From the NCBI GenBank assembly GCA_903913645.1, contig CAIWMA010000260.1:1-37314 (forward strand): a stretch of DNA of 37,314 bases. Reading direction: 5' to 3'. The number at the start of each line of letters is the position of its first letter. The first letter of the stretch is position 1. Shown here in pieces: positions 5,993 to 15,099 of this stretch. A program made the position numbers and the translations under genes. Under the pieces are notes generated by a model, which had not been told where the DNA came from, made no database searches, and was given only the letters and a program-made list of their open reading frames with translations. The DNA is from an uncultured Bacteroidales bacterium. GTDB lineage: Bacteria > Bacteroidota > Bacteroidia > Bacteroidales > UBA4417.

Positions 5993-7900
5993 TCAGTTTG
6001 CCGCTTGTGCTTTCGGCTTAAGATATTTATCAAGAAACTCAAGTATTCTTTTGGTGGTGGTAATCAGGTTTTCTTTTTTAACGAAACCATGTCCTTCGTC
6101 AGGAAATACCACGTATTCAACGGGAACTCCGTTTTTCTTAACCCCGGCAACAATTTCATCACTTTCCACAGGCAATACCCGCACATCATTGGCTCCCTGG
6201 AAGACAATAAGCGGCTTGGTTATCTTTTGATAATTAAATAGTGGCGAGGTGTTTTTCAGCATCACACTGTCGGCAGTATTCGGGTCGCCCATTTCATCGT
6301 ACAAGGCTTTACGGAATGATTCCCAGTACGGAGGAATGCTCCTGAGTGTACGTAGCCAATTGGCTACTCCGAACAGGTCGACACCAACTTTGAACTCATC
6401 GGGATGGAAAGCCAGAGCTCCCAGTACCATACAACCGCCGTAACTTCCGCCTAAGATTCCAATTGCGGTACTATCAATATATTCCTGTTCTGCCAGCCAT
6501 TTCTTGCCATAAATACAATCCATTAAATCCCCTTTGCTATGAGCCTTATTATCCATTTTATAGAAAGTTTTGCCGTAGCCACTGCTGCCTCGGTTATTAA
6601 CAGCCAACACAGCATACCCACGATTAACAAGGTATTGGATCTGATTGCTGAAACCAACGCGGCTCTGTCCGCCTGGGCCGCCATGAACATAAACTAACGC
6701 GCCTGCTTTATTTTTTTTACTCGCTTGCAAAGGTTTGTAATAAATGGCAGGAATTTCGAGCCCGTCGAACGATTTGAATCGCACAACTTCGGCCTGTACC
6801 AGGTCGTTGCGGTCAATTTCCTTATTAAGTGTCGAAGTAAGTTGCTTCAACTCTTTGCTTTCCAGATTGTACAGGTATAAATTTGTTGGGCTGGTGCTGC
6901 TGCCAACAGTAAGCAGGAGATTTTTTTCGCTTGGCGAAATGGTTACGCCTAGCACATCCCCGTCTTTTATGTCAGGGAAAGTTACGGGTTTATAGGTAGC
7001 ATGATCAAAGAGTAAAACCTTGTTCTTCCCATCCTCATTTACGGTTATAGTATGGTATTTCTCATGTTCGCTCAGGCTCATGCCGGCCACATCCCATTTG
7101 TCACTGAAAATCTTTTCTGTTTTGCCACTATTGATATGATATTTGACCAGGTAACTGAATTCGTTTCCATCGTTAGTAGTATAAAACATAATGCTGTCGT
7201 TCTTCTCAAAACCGGTCGTGTACCAAGTAGCCTCATTATCATTACTGAGACGTTTCATGGTTTTTGTGGCGCAGTCGAAAAGATAAAGTTCATTTTTATC
7301 GGTTGTAACACTTTTAGTCAGTGCAATATAACGTTCACTTTTACTAATGTCGGCAAAATCCAGGCCTTCAGTATTCTGATAAAGAATAGCAGGTTTCCAG
7401 GTTAAAGTATCCAGTTTCCAGATATCAAAAAACTGGGGATTACGTTGGTTACTCGAAACATACATGGATTTTTTATCCTCGCTCCAACCGGCAAAACTAT
7501 TCCTGCTGTTGGGCCAGGGTGTAATGTCTTTAGCCGAAGTGTCACCTTGCTTCATAAGGTATAGATGCGTATTCTCGTTACCACCCTTGTCGGCGCTATA
7601 AATAAATTTACTGCTTCCGGGTAAGTAATCTACAGAAAAATAGGAATCCGTTTTTGACCGGGTTAACGGTTTGAAAGCCGTATCAGCAATACTTAATTCA
7701 TAAACATTAAAAATCCCGGTTGAGTTGTTATCGACCAGGATTTTTGTTTCGTCGGCATTAAATCCGGCAGCACCAACCGATAGGTTGTTATAGAGTTGTT
7801 CGATGGTGAATTGTTTCGGCATTCTGGCTTTTTTCTCGCTGCAGGAAGCAAGAGCGATAAGAGCCAGGCCAGCAAAAAGAATGGTTTTTGAATTTGACAT
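5993..7900 (-). CDS. S9 family prolyl oligopeptidase-type lipoprotein peptidase
   Basis: The 635-residue product begins with a lipoprotein signal (lipobox LASC near residue 20), so it is exported and lipid-anchored. Residues about 40-370 are a beta-propeller with repeated 'D..LYL...' blades. The C-terminal alpha/beta-hydrolase domain holds the nucleophile in GGSYGG (about Ser486), Asp in GANDVRV (about Asp572) and His in DEGHGF (about His604). The oxyanion segment VYVHGGPGGQ and NNRGSSGYGK are also typical of S9C acylaminoacyl- or dipeptidyl-peptidases. It would cleave short peptides in the periplasm. It is monocistronic, ends at a bidirectional terminator and starts with ATG at 7900. Confidence 0.93.
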   Translation of the reverse strand: MSNSKTILFAGLALIALASCSEKKARMPKQFTIEQLYNNLSVGAAGFNADETKILVDNNSTGIFNVYELSIADTAFKPLTRSKTDSYFSVDYLPGSSKFIYSADKGGNENTHLYLMKQGDTSAKDITPWPNSRNSFAGWSEDKKSMYVSSNQRNPQFFDIWKLDTLTWKPAILYQNTEGLDFADISKSERYIALTKSVTTDKNELYLFDCATKTMKRLSNDNEATWYTTGFEKNDSIMFYTTNDGNEFSYLVKYHINSGKTEKIFSDKWDVAGMSLSEHEKYHTITVNEDGKNKVLLFDHATYKPVTFPDIKDGDVLGVTISPSEKNLLLTVGSSTSPTNLYLYNLESKELKQLTSTLNKEIDRNDLVQAEVVRFKSFDGLEIPAIYYKPLQASKKNKAGALVYVHGGPGGQSRVGFSNQIQYLVNRGYAVLAVNNRGSSGYGKTFYKMDNKAHSKGDLMDCIYGKKWLAEQEYIDSTAIGILGGSYGGCMVLGALAFHPDEFKVGVDLFGVANWLRTLRSIPPYWESFRKALYDEMGDPNTADSVMLKNTSPLFNYQKITKPLIVFQGANDVRVLPVESDEIVAGVKKNGVPVEYVVFPDEGHGFVKKENLITTTKRILEFLDKYLKPKAQAAN

Positions 7901-8054
7901 AGGTTCCTGAATTTTAGTTAGTAAAAATATTTATCTAAATGATTTAAAAGATATAAGACGCTATTCCCAATTGATAAGTTACACAAAATCAAACTGCCTG
8001 TGCAGCAGTATCCTTAAATTGGCATTTAGAAAGGTACAAAAATCTAGATTTTAA

Positions 8055-8435
8055 TTATTCGTTTTGATGAATATTTCCTTTAAAAGCAAATTTAACCAAT
8101 TCGTTAAGTGGTACAATGTCGAGCGTTTTTTCATGAGTTGCTTCCAATACCACGAAAGGAGCTACACCGGCTTGCCAGGCTTCGGCCCAGCGTGAAGCGC
8201 ATAGACACCATCGATCGCCAGCCACCAGGCCGGGGAAACTCCATTCAGGATGCGGAGTTATAAGGTCGTTACCAACACTTTTCGAAAATTCAAGAAATTC
8301 CTGTGTAACGATTACGCATACTGAATGTACAAAAACGTCATCATCATTAGAATCGCAGCACCCATTGCGGTAAAAACCGGTCATAGGATTTGAGCTGCAG
8401 GGCAATAAAGCTTCACCGTAAATATTCGTATGCAT
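8055..8435 (-). CDS. DUF2237 family protein
   Basis: From the ATG at 8435 the product is 126 residues, the usual length of the family; an upstream frame to 8504 would add 23 non-conserved residues. The family signature is very clear: LLPCSSNPMTGFYRNGCC near the start, then ITPHPEWSFPGLVAGDRWCL with CASRWAEAW, then VVLEATHEKTLDIVPL at the end. Conserved cysteines and the GDRWCLCASRW block suggest a metal or redox site, but no function is established for DUF2237. It shows no signal peptide. It is downstream of the isochorismatase-fold gene on the same strand with a 270-base gap. Confidence 0.88.
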   Translation of the reverse strand: MHTNIYGEALLPCSSNPMTGFYRNGCCDSNDDDVFVHSVCVIVTQEFLEFSKSVGNDLITPHPEWSFPGLVAGDRWCLCASRWAEAWQAGVAPFVVLEATHEKTLDIVPLNELVKFAFKGNIHQNE

Positions 8436-8707
8436 GGGGAATCTGAGTAAATAAACCTGACTTAAACCAGGCCTGGATTTTTTCGCCAACCTACTATCTT
8501 CCACAGAAGTGTGTGCAGGTTATAATGGCAATGGCATTAACTATTTAAATAAATAATCAATCTATAACATAAAACAGGCAGAATTGTTCCCGAAAATTAA
8601 AGGCAAAAACTCAGAATTCAATCAAAACAGAAAAGAGTAGTTGAGTTATATAAATATTGCATCAAATAACATATTGTTTACCAGGCAACTATAATCAATA
8701 AATATAG

Positions 8708-9379
8708 CTAATTATGAGAATTCAGGAACTCTGAAGCGTCGATAATACCAATTTTATTTGAGCGATATCCAGCCAGCATTTTTATTTTGAGCGAATCGGA
8801 TTGAGCGAGGATGGCATCATTAATTGCCAGCACTTTATAACCACGGTTTTTAGCTGCCTGCATAGTGCTTTTTACACAGTGTTCTGCATCAAGTCCTGTT
8901 ACATATAGTTTACTTATCTGATTCTTTATCAATATATTATCAAGTATCGGGTTACTAAAGGCATCCTCCCTTTGTTTTGTTACAATATAATCGGAAACCA
9001 CATTCAGCCGCTTATCCAGAGCGACACCTTCGCTGCCCTTTGCTATCGAATTATTGAGCAGGTTTACCAATACATTCGAAACTTCGCTCCTTACATATAT
9101 TATGAGCATTTTGCGCACAACTGCACTGTCAATCATCAGGTTTAGTTTCCTGATGAGGCTGTCTGAAGCTTTTTTATAGCATTCCATGTCTGCAAGCTTT
9201 CCAGTTGTATATTCCTGGATATCAATAACCAGCAGGGCAGAATTGTCCGTTTTATAAATGGGTATTGGTGACCCTTTTGAAACTTTCAACCCGTTATTTT
9301 CAAAAATTATCAGGTTACCACCCAATACTATAACCACAAATAAAATAATAACAACGATCCAGACAATGATTTTTTTCAT
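8708..9379 (-). CDS. Membrane-anchored isochorismatase-family cysteine hydrolase
   Basis: The ATG at 9379 gives 223 residues with an uncleaved-looking N-terminal membrane segment (residues 3-26) and then an isochorismatase-like hydrolase domain. The catalytic triad of the family is visible: Asp53 in LLVIDIQ, Lys135 in VTKQREDAFSNPIL and Cys168 in DAEHCVKST. The family includes nicotinamidases, isochorismatases and carbamoylsarcosine hydrolases; substrate cannot be assigned. The membrane anchor would place the enzyme facing the periplasm or tethered to the inner membrane, which is unusual for this normally cytosolic family. A candidate -7 element TATTTTTG lies at 9433-9440 on the same strand. 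Confidence 0.86.
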   Translation of the reverse strand: MKKIIVWIVVIILFVVIVLGGNLIIFENNGLKVSKGSPIPIYKTDNSALLVIDIQEYTTGKLADMECYKKASDSLIRKLNLMIDSAVVRKMLIIYVRSEVSNVLVNLLNNSIAKGSEGVALDKRLNVVSDYIVTKQREDAFSNPILDNILIKNQISKLYVTGLDAEHCVKSTMQAAKNRGYKVLAINDAILAQSDSLKIKMLAGYRSNKIGIIDASEFLNSHN

Positions 9380-9534
9380 GGCGGTTTCTTTTAAATATTT
9401 GGCCGGAACACTCCACCGGCACATGCCTGATACAAAAATAAAAAACTTTAGCGGAATCGATTCACGGTTTTAAAAAATTAACATCAATTTATAATTGTAG
9501 ATTGGTTGTTTAAAAATTCCAACCTTATAAATAT

Positions 9535-9542
9535 TAGATTTG
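9535..9542 (+). promoter_or_regulatory. Bacteroidota -7 promoter element (TAGATTTG)
   Basis: Exact match to TAnnTTTG, 16 bases upstream of the sialate O-acetylesterase ATG. No good -33 TTTG was found at the expected distance. Confidence 0.55.
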
Positions 9543-9558
9543 CATAAAAAAATTTGCA

Positions 9559-11700
9559 ATGAATAGAATAAACAGCATACTGATGACAAGTCTGCTTCTA
9601 CTAGCCGGAATTATAGTTCAGTACCAGGCTATGGCAGGCATAAAACTCCCTGCACTTATCGGAAACAATATGGTGTTGCAGCAAAATACTACGATAAATG
9701 TATGGGGCTGGGCCGATGCCGGCGAAAAAATTACCATTCTTGCAAGTTGGCAATCCACGCCGGAAACAGCAATTACAACCACTGGAGGAGACTGGAAAAC
9801 TACCATCAAAACACCCGTGGCAGGTGGTCCTTATAAAATGGTCATTACCGGGCGAGATTATTCTATTACTCTCGAAAACATTCAAATTGGTGAAGTCTGG
9901 GTTTGCTCGGGGCAGTCGAATATGGAATTTACAATGCGCGGTCTGGGATGCTGGGCAAATTACAAAACCGAATACCGCAATGAAATTTCTGAAGGGAAAT
10001 ATGCTGATGTCCGGCTTTTCACCGTTCAGAAAGATACTTCAGCAGTTCCGCTTTCCAAATGCAACGGGAACTGGCAGGTAGCTGACACGAACTCAGTGAA
10101 AGAATTCAGTGCAACTGCATGGTTTTTCGGTTCGTACCTGAGTAGGAAACTTGGTGTTCCGGTAGGCTTAATATCTGCTGCATGGGGCGGAACACCAGCC
10201 GAGGTTTGGACCCCGGTTGAAAGCATTAAAGCAGAACCCGACCTGGGATTTTATCTGAGCCATTGGAATGGATCCGAATGGTGGCCGGGCACGCCGGGTG
10301 TACTTTATAATGCCATGATCCACCCGCTGCTGAATTATACAATAAAGGGAGCCCTCTGGTACCAGGGTGAATCGAATGTATCGGATTCAAAGTTTTATAC
10401 GGCTTTGATGAATACGCTGATAACGTCATGGCGCAAAGCCTGGAATGCAGATGAATTCCCTTTTTATTATGTACAAATTGCTCCTTTTGCAGAAAGTAAG
10501 CCAGTTATTGGAGCTTTATTACGGGAAGCACAGTTTAAATGCCTGATGATTCCCAATACCGGAATGGCTGTAACTATGGATATTGCTGGTGACGTCACCG
10601 ATATTCATCCTAAAAACAAGGCTGATGTTGGAAAACGGCTTGCTTTCTGGGCCCTGAATAAAACATATAATAAAACAGAAGTAAGTTTTTCAGGCCCGGT
10701 TTATTCAAATATGAAAACATCCGGGAAAACAATTGTATTAGATTTTAACTTAGCTGATGGCGGACTGAAGATCACCAAAACAGCGAATAACAATTTCAAA
10801 ATTGCCGGCGCCGATCATATTTTTTATCCTGCCACTGTTATAATTCGAGGAAGCACTTTGATTGTGTCATCAACAAAAGTGAAATACCCACAGGCAGTCA
10901 GATATGCCTTTACAAATACATCGGAAGCCATATTATTCAATGGAGCTGGTTTGCCGGCTTCATCTTTCCGCACTGATGACTGGGACATTATTACCGAAAA
11001 TGCAATATTGAAACCTGTCTTTGACCCGGCCACTAAAAAGCTGAACTACTACCTGACTTCTAAGGCCAGGGAATCGGATATTTATTATGATTTCAATAAG
11101 CTTCCCGGAAAAAAGTCAAAAAAATTCCTTTTGCCTATTCCTGCCGGAAAACACGCTACCTTATATGCAACGGTATTCTGCAATGGATATATGGCTGAAT
11201 CATCAAGCAGTTGGAAACTAATCCCGAACAATGCAATTGGTGCTGAAATCACGTACCTGCAACCATATTCAACACATTACGCCGCAGCTGGAAAACTTGC
11301 CCTTCTTGATGGCATTCTATCGGACGCTGATTTCAAGAATGGAAGCTGGCAGGGATTTGAAGGAGATGATCTTGATGTGGTTATTGATCTTGGGAAAAAC
11401 ACACAAGTAAAAACTATCAGGGCAAATTTCCTTTCTGATAACAAGTCGTGGATATTTCTGCCAGGGCAAGTTACTGTCCAGGTTTCAGAAGATGGAATTA
11501 CATATAAGAAATCAGCAGAATGGAAAGTAAAAGACGATAACGAGATAAAAGAAGTTGTTATTCAATCGGTAAATTTTTTGATAAACGGAAATGTCAGATT
11601 TATTAAACTTAAAGCTCTCAACAGAGGGATTTGCCCGGCATGGCATCCGGGGACAGGGAATAAAGCATGGCTTTTTGCAGATGAAATTATTGTGGAATGA
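9559..11700 (+). CDS. Sialate O-acetylesterase with C-terminal discoidin-like domain
   Basis: The 713-residue product starts with a signal peptide (about residues 1-26). An N-terminal beta domain (LPALIGNNMVLQQ...VWGWADAGE) is typical of bacterial 9-O-acetylesterases. The SASA-type SGNH domain follows, with nucleophile Ser120 in VWVCSGQSNMEF and His350 in DIHPKNK. Residues about 490-560 resemble a chitobiase-like beta module (LNYYLTSKARES), and about 575-713 resemble an F5/8 type C or CBM32 fold (VVIDLGKNTQVKTIRANFL, VSEDGITYKKS, FIKLKALN). The enzyme would remove acetyl groups from sialic acid or other glycans in the periplasm. No sialidase or SusC/SusD pair lies nearby. The last domain could bind carbohydrate. 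Confidence 0.9.
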   Translation: MNRINSILMTSLLLLAGIIVQYQAMAGIKLPALIGNNMVLQQNTTINVWGWADAGEKITILASWQSTPETAITTTGGDWKTTIKTPVAGGPYKMVITGRDYSITLENIQIGEVWVCSGQSNMEFTMRGLGCWANYKTEYRNEISEGKYADVRLFTVQKDTSAVPLSKCNGNWQVADTNSVKEFSATAWFFGSYLSRKLGVPVGLISAAWGGTPAEVWTPVESIKAEPDLGFYLSHWNGSEWWPGTPGVLYNAMIHPLLNYTIKGALWYQGESNVSDSKFYTALMNTLITSWRKAWNADEFPFYYVQIAPFAESKPVIGALLREAQFKCLMIPNTGMAVTMDIAGDVTDIHPKNKADVGKRLAFWALNKTYNKTEVSFSGPVYSNMKTSGKTIVLDFNLADGGLKITKTANNNFKIAGADHIFYPATVIIRGSTLIVSSTKVKYPQAVRYAFTNTSEAILFNGAGLPASSFRTDDWDIITENAILKPVFDPATKKLNYYLTSKARESDIYYDFNKLPGKKSKKFLLPIPAGKHATLYATVFCNGYMAESSSSWKLIPNNAIGAEITYLQPYSTHYAAAGKLALLDGILSDADFKNGSWQGFEGDDLDVVIDLGKNTQVKTIRANFLSDNKSWIFLPGQVTVQVSEDGITYKKSAEWKVKDDNEIKEVVIQSVNFLINGNVRFIKLKALNRGICPAWHPGTGNKAWLFADEIIVE

Positions 11701-11863
11701 TATTTTTGGCATAGGCTTCTCTGTAGGTAAAATGATGAGCATGAAATTTCCATTGCCCTTGCTTTATAGCCATGGCAATGGAAAAATCCGTAAAAAATTC
11801 CTTCCGAACTGGCAGAAGCTATATAACTAAACAACATCAATCTTTTGTATAATCCAATTTACT

Positions 11864-11871
11864 TACATTTG
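11864..11871 (+). promoter_or_regulatory. Bacteroidota promoter (-33 TTTG, -7 TACATTTG)
   Basis: TACATTTG matches TAnnTTTG exactly, and a TTTG at 11844-11847 stands 16 bases before it. It lies 22 bases upstream of the M19 dipeptidase ATG. Confidence 0.62.
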
Positions 11872-11893
11872 CACGATACTCTAATTTTATTTT

Positions 11894-13120
11894 ATGAAAC
11901 CTGAACACCGATCATTAATCCTGCTATTTATTAGCGTGTTGACTATAAACACTATATATGCTCAAAAAAGCAATACAATTGAAGCCAAAGCGGCACGAAT
12001 ACATCAGTCTGCCTTTACCGTTGATTCGCATACCGATGCTCCGCTCAATTTTTTGAATAAAAACTATGATATTTCTAAAGATAACAGCAAAACATTAACC
12101 CGCACCTGTGTGGATTTTCCAAGAATGCGCCAGGGCGGCCTTGATGCAGCATTTTTTGCGGTTTTTATCGGCCAGGGGCCACGTACAGCCGAAGGAAATG
12201 CAAAAGCAAAAGCGAAGGCTGAAACCATTTTCGATTCAATTTACGCCTCTGTAAACCGAAACAGCACTATCAGCGGAATCGCAACTTCGGAAGCTGAAGC
12301 CATGAAACTGGTTAAGCAAAAGAAAAGTGTAGTTTTTATTGGTGTTGAAAATGGTTACCCTGTTGGAAATGACTTAACAAATGTGAAACATTTCTACCTC
12401 CGTGGAGCGCGTTATATTACACTTTGCCACACGAAAAATAATGATATCTGTACCAGTTCTACAGATACTGCCAATAAAACGGGACTAAGCAATTTCGGAA
12501 TACAGGTAGTCCAGGAAATGAACCGTTTGGGAATGATGATCGACGTGTCACATGTTTCGGATCAGTCGTTTTACGATGTTTTAAAACTGAGCAAAACTCC
12601 CGTTATAGCTTCGCATTCATGCTCCAGGAGTTTGTGTGATAATCCAAGGAACCTTACCGATGAAATGCTTACAGCCCTGGCTGCCAATGGTGGTGTAGTG
12701 CAAATGTGTATCCTCAGCGATTATGTTAAAAAGCCCTTGCCTAATCCTGTTCGAGATTCGATACGGCAATCGGTACGAAAAAAATATAATAATTTCCAGG
12801 ATCTCAGTGATGAGCAATGGGAAATCGCCATCACCGAATATCATGCAATAGATGATAAATTCCCTCAACACCTGGCAACTGTAAGCGATGTGGTTGACCA
12901 TATCGACCATATGGTGAAAATTGCCGGGATCGATCATGTTGGAATCGGAACCGACTTTGATGGCGGCGGTGGTGTTGACGGTTGCAAAGATGTAAGCCAA
13001 ATGGGAAATATCACACTCGAACTCGTAAAACGAGGATATAGCGAAAAGGAAATTAAAAAGATATGGGGAGGGAATCTGATGCGCGTGATGAAGGAGGTGG
13101 AAAAGGGTTCGGGAAGTTAG
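11894..13120 (+). CDS. Membrane dipeptidase, peptidase family M19
   Basis: The 408-residue product has a signal peptide (residues 1-23, ending IYAQ) and a full M19 renal-dipeptidase-like TIM-barrel domain. The binuclear zinc ligands are visible: His46 and Asp48 (DSHTD), Glu152 (GVENG), His220 (DVSHVSD) and His241 (ASHS), plus Asp354 in GTDFDGGG. The enzyme hydrolyses dipeptides, including some with D-residues, in the periplasm. It is preceded by a good promoter and followed by tandem repeats rather than an obvious terminator. Confidence 0.94.
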   Translation: MKPEHRSLILLFISVLTINTIYAQKSNTIEAKAARIHQSAFTVDSHTDAPLNFLNKNYDISKDNSKTLTRTCVDFPRMRQGGLDAAFFAVFIGQGPRTAEGNAKAKAKAETIFDSIYASVNRNSTISGIATSEAEAMKLVKQKKSVVFIGVENGYPVGNDLTNVKHFYLRGARYITLCHTKNNDICTSSTDTANKTGLSNFGIQVVQEMNRLGMMIDVSHVSDQSFYDVLKLSKTPVIASHSCSRSLCDNPRNLTDEMLTALAANGGVVQMCILSDYVKKPLPNPVRDSIRQSVRKKYNNFQDLSDEQWEIAITEYHAIDDKFPQHLATVSDVVDHIDHMVKIAGIDHVGIGTDFDGGGGVDGCKDVSQMGNITLELVKRGYSEKEIKKIWGGNLMRVMKEVEKGSGS

Positions 13121-13139
13121 TGGGACAGGGAAATGAAGG

Positions 13140-13194
13140 GACTGAGAGACTGAGAGACGGAAAGACGGAGAGATGAAAAGATGAAAAGATGAAG
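13140..13194. repeat. Degenerate 8-bp tandem repeat (GA-rich)
   Basis: Nearly seven units read GACTGAGA, GACTGAGA, GACGGAAA, GACGGAGA, GATGAAAA, GATGAAAA, GATGAAG. The array begins 20 bases after the M19 stop and ends 75 bases before the phosphopantetheinyl transferase ATG. A second short array of three 7-bp units, TGAACTT/TGAACTT/TGAACCT, follows at 13219-13239. Confidence 0.8.
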
Positions 13195-13268
13195 TCACAG
13201 CAAGAAACCATGAGAATCTGAACTTTGAACTTTGAACCTTTTTAAACAATTTGAACTTTTCCCCGAAT

Positions 13269-13967
13269 ATGATCCAGGTTTTTGTCCTCCAACTTGAAGA
13301 AGCCCAATTTGCTCCTGAATTCCAGGAAACGCTGCTTCCGTATCTGCCAGAGGCGGGGAAACTGAGGGTGCAGGACAGGCAAAATCCAACCAGCAAACTG
13401 CATACTGTTGCCGGCGAATTGCTAGCGCGATATTCGGTCGGCCAATACCTTTCAAAACCAGATCAGGAAATCAAACTTGTATTTGGTGAAAAAGGCAAGC
13501 CGCATATTGAGAACCTTAAAAATGTCCATTTTAATATTTCACATTCAGGCAATTATGTGGTTTGTGCAATTGCTTCTGAGGAGATTGGAATTGATGTGGA
13601 GCGGATCAGGAAGGTAAACCTCAGGATTGCTGAAAGATTTTTCTCTCCTTCCGAAATTCACGACCTGATGGCATGTGAAGAAGAAAAACGCATACAGTAT
13701 TTCATAACTCTCTGGACAATCAAAGAAAGTTACCTGAAAGCTATTGGCCGTGGACTTACGCAACACCTGAATTCATTTACCATTGTTAAAAGCGGCGACT
13801 CATACCATCTCACCGGCAACGAAGAAGCCGAAGGATATTGTATAGAAACACAGCAGCTTAATCACGAGTACATGATGGCAGTCTGTTCACCGCTCCCCTA
13901 CTCAGCATCCAACATCAGGAATATTACAATGAAGGATATTACTAAGTCGCTCCCAAAATATATTTAA
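13269..13967 (+). CDS. Sfp-type 4'-phosphopantetheinyl transferase
   Basis: The ATG at 13269 gives 232 residues; a TTG six codons upstream (13251) is less likely. The family motifs are present: NISHSGNYVVCAI, the Mg-binding GIDVE (Asp109, Glu111) and WTIKESYLKAIG (Trp149, Lys152, Glu153, Lys157). The enzyme moves phosphopantetheine from CoA to a serine of acyl or peptidyl carrier proteins. No carrier protein, polyketide or peptide synthetase gene is in the window, so the target may be the fatty-acid carrier protein or a distant cluster. The leader carries two kinds of short tandem repeat. Confidence 0.92.
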   Translation: MIQVFVLQLEEAQFAPEFQETLLPYLPEAGKLRVQDRQNPTSKLHTVAGELLARYSVGQYLSKPDQEIKLVFGEKGKPHIENLKNVHFNISHSGNYVVCAIASEEIGIDVERIRKVNLRIAERFFSPSEIHDLMACEEEKRIQYFITLWTIKESYLKAIGRGLTQHLNSFTIVKSGDSYHLTGNEEAEGYCIETQQLNHEYMMAVCSPLPYSASNIRNITMKDITKSLPKYI

Positions 13968-13973
13968 TTTTAC

Positions 13974-13981
13974 TATATTTG
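13974..13981 (+). promoter_or_regulatory. Bacteroidota -7 promoter element (TATATTTG)
   Basis: Exact match to TAnnTTTG just after the phosphopantetheinyl transferase stop and 74 bases before the patatin ATG. Confidence 0.5.
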
Positions 13982-14055
13982 TAAAAATCCTGCGAATCTG
14001 TATTTGAAGAGATTTCTATCACAACAGCTACTATTCACATTTAAACAAATATATT

Positions 14056-14973
14056 ATGTCACGAAATGTAGCATTGGTTCTTTCGAGCGGTGGCGCCAGA
14101 GGTGTTGCACATATCGGGGTTATTGAAGAGCTTATAAAATCAGGATATACTATTACATCCGTCGCCGGTGCCTCTATGGGAGCCCTGGTAGGCGGAATGT
14201 TGGCCAAAGGCACCCTCCCTGAGTTTACAGAATGGCTGCTTGCATTCACTAAAATGGATGTCATCAAATTTATGGATCTCACTATCGGGCATGGAGGACT
14301 GATAAAAGGTGAAAAGCTCATGAAAGTGATGGAAGATTATATTGGAGATATCAATATTGAAAATCTGCGAATACCTTTTTCTTGTGTGGCAGCGGATTTA
14401 ATCGGGCACAAGGAATTTGTTTTCGACAAAGGCAGCTTGCTGCAGGCCATAAGAGCGTCCAGTTCTATTCCAACTGTTTTCCTGCCAGTTAGTATTGACG
14501 GGATGATGTTGGTTGATGGCGGCGTCCTCAATCCTTTACCTCTCGACCTGGTGAAACGATCTCCTGGTGATATTCTCATTGCAGTGAACGTAAATGCCAA
14601 TATTCCATATAATCCTCCGGTTCAAAAGCCTGAACATGCTGATCTGGAAAAATATTATGGTAAGATGAGAGCAACCCTCAACGAGAAATGGGCAGGTGTA
14701 ATTGATCATTATATCGAAAAATACAGAAACGGGAAAACACCTAAACCTAAGCCTGCCAATATGTTTGATGTAATTTCCGAATCCATAATTCTTGCTCAGA
14801 ACAAAGCTGCAGGTATATACATTGAAAAATATAAGCCTGATGTATTGGTAGAAACTTCAGTTGATATTGCCTCAACATTCGATTTTTATAAATCCGAAGA
14901 AATCATCGAAGCAGGACGTGTTGCATGCAGGAATGCGCTGGATGAAGTAGGGGAAAAGTTATTGGTTAAATAG
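14056..14973 (+). CDS. Patatin-like phospholipase (RssA-like)
   Basis: This 305-residue protein has the complete patatin catalytic set: oxyanion loop SSGGARG (residues 10-16), nucleophile Ser40 in GASMG, and Asp154 in VDGG. The segment SSIPTVFLPVSIDGMMLVDGG is typical of the RssA/NTE-like bacterial branch. There is no signal peptide, so it should act at the cytoplasmic face on phospholipid or acyl esters. About 70 residues after the fold (from FDVISESIILAQNK) are a conserved helical extension in this branch. It has its own candidate promoter. Confidence 0.93.
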   Translation: MSRNVALVLSSGGARGVAHIGVIEELIKSGYTITSVAGASMGALVGGMLAKGTLPEFTEWLLAFTKMDVIKFMDLTIGHGGLIKGEKLMKVMEDYIGDINIENLRIPFSCVAADLIGHKEFVFDKGSLLQAIRASSSIPTVFLPVSIDGMMLVDGGVLNPLPLDLVKRSPGDILIAVNVNANIPYNPPVQKPEHADLEKYYGKMRATLNEKWAGVIDHYIEKYRNGKTPKPKPANMFDVISESIILAQNKAAGIYIEKYKPDVLVETSVDIASTFDFYKSEEIIEAGRVACRNALDEVGEKLLVK

Positions 14974-15006
14974 TTAATGGTAAATGGTTCGATGCTCGAT
15001 TTAGGG

Positions 15007-15030
15007 TGCACTGGGCGAAGCCGGAGTGCA
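15007..15030. terminator. Possible hairpin terminator between convergent genes
   Basis: TGCACT (15007-15012) and AGTGCA (15025-15030) pair around a GGC-GAA-GCC inner hairpin with a small internal loop. It lies in the 126-base gap between the patatin gene (+) and the sigma factor gene (-). A weak T-rich stretch follows, so the call is tentative. Confidence 0.35.
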
Positions 15031-15099
15031 AATGACTTTACTTTTCAGATGGACATCGCCATGTCTCCCATCACCCTGTCACTTCTCGCAATTTACCTT

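Noticed and set aside
7052-7405. A 117-codon + strand frame inside the S9 peptidase
   Set aside because: It is antisense to the conserved beta-propeller and matches no family.
13140-13194. Possible CRISPR array
   Set aside because: The units are 8 bp, contiguous and degenerate, with no spacers and no cas genes nearby.
12617-13396. A 259-codon open frame on the - strand
   Set aside because: It lies antisense to the M19 dipeptidase and the start of the phosphopantetheinyl transferase gene, crosses the tandem repeats, has low-complexity sequence, and resembles no family.
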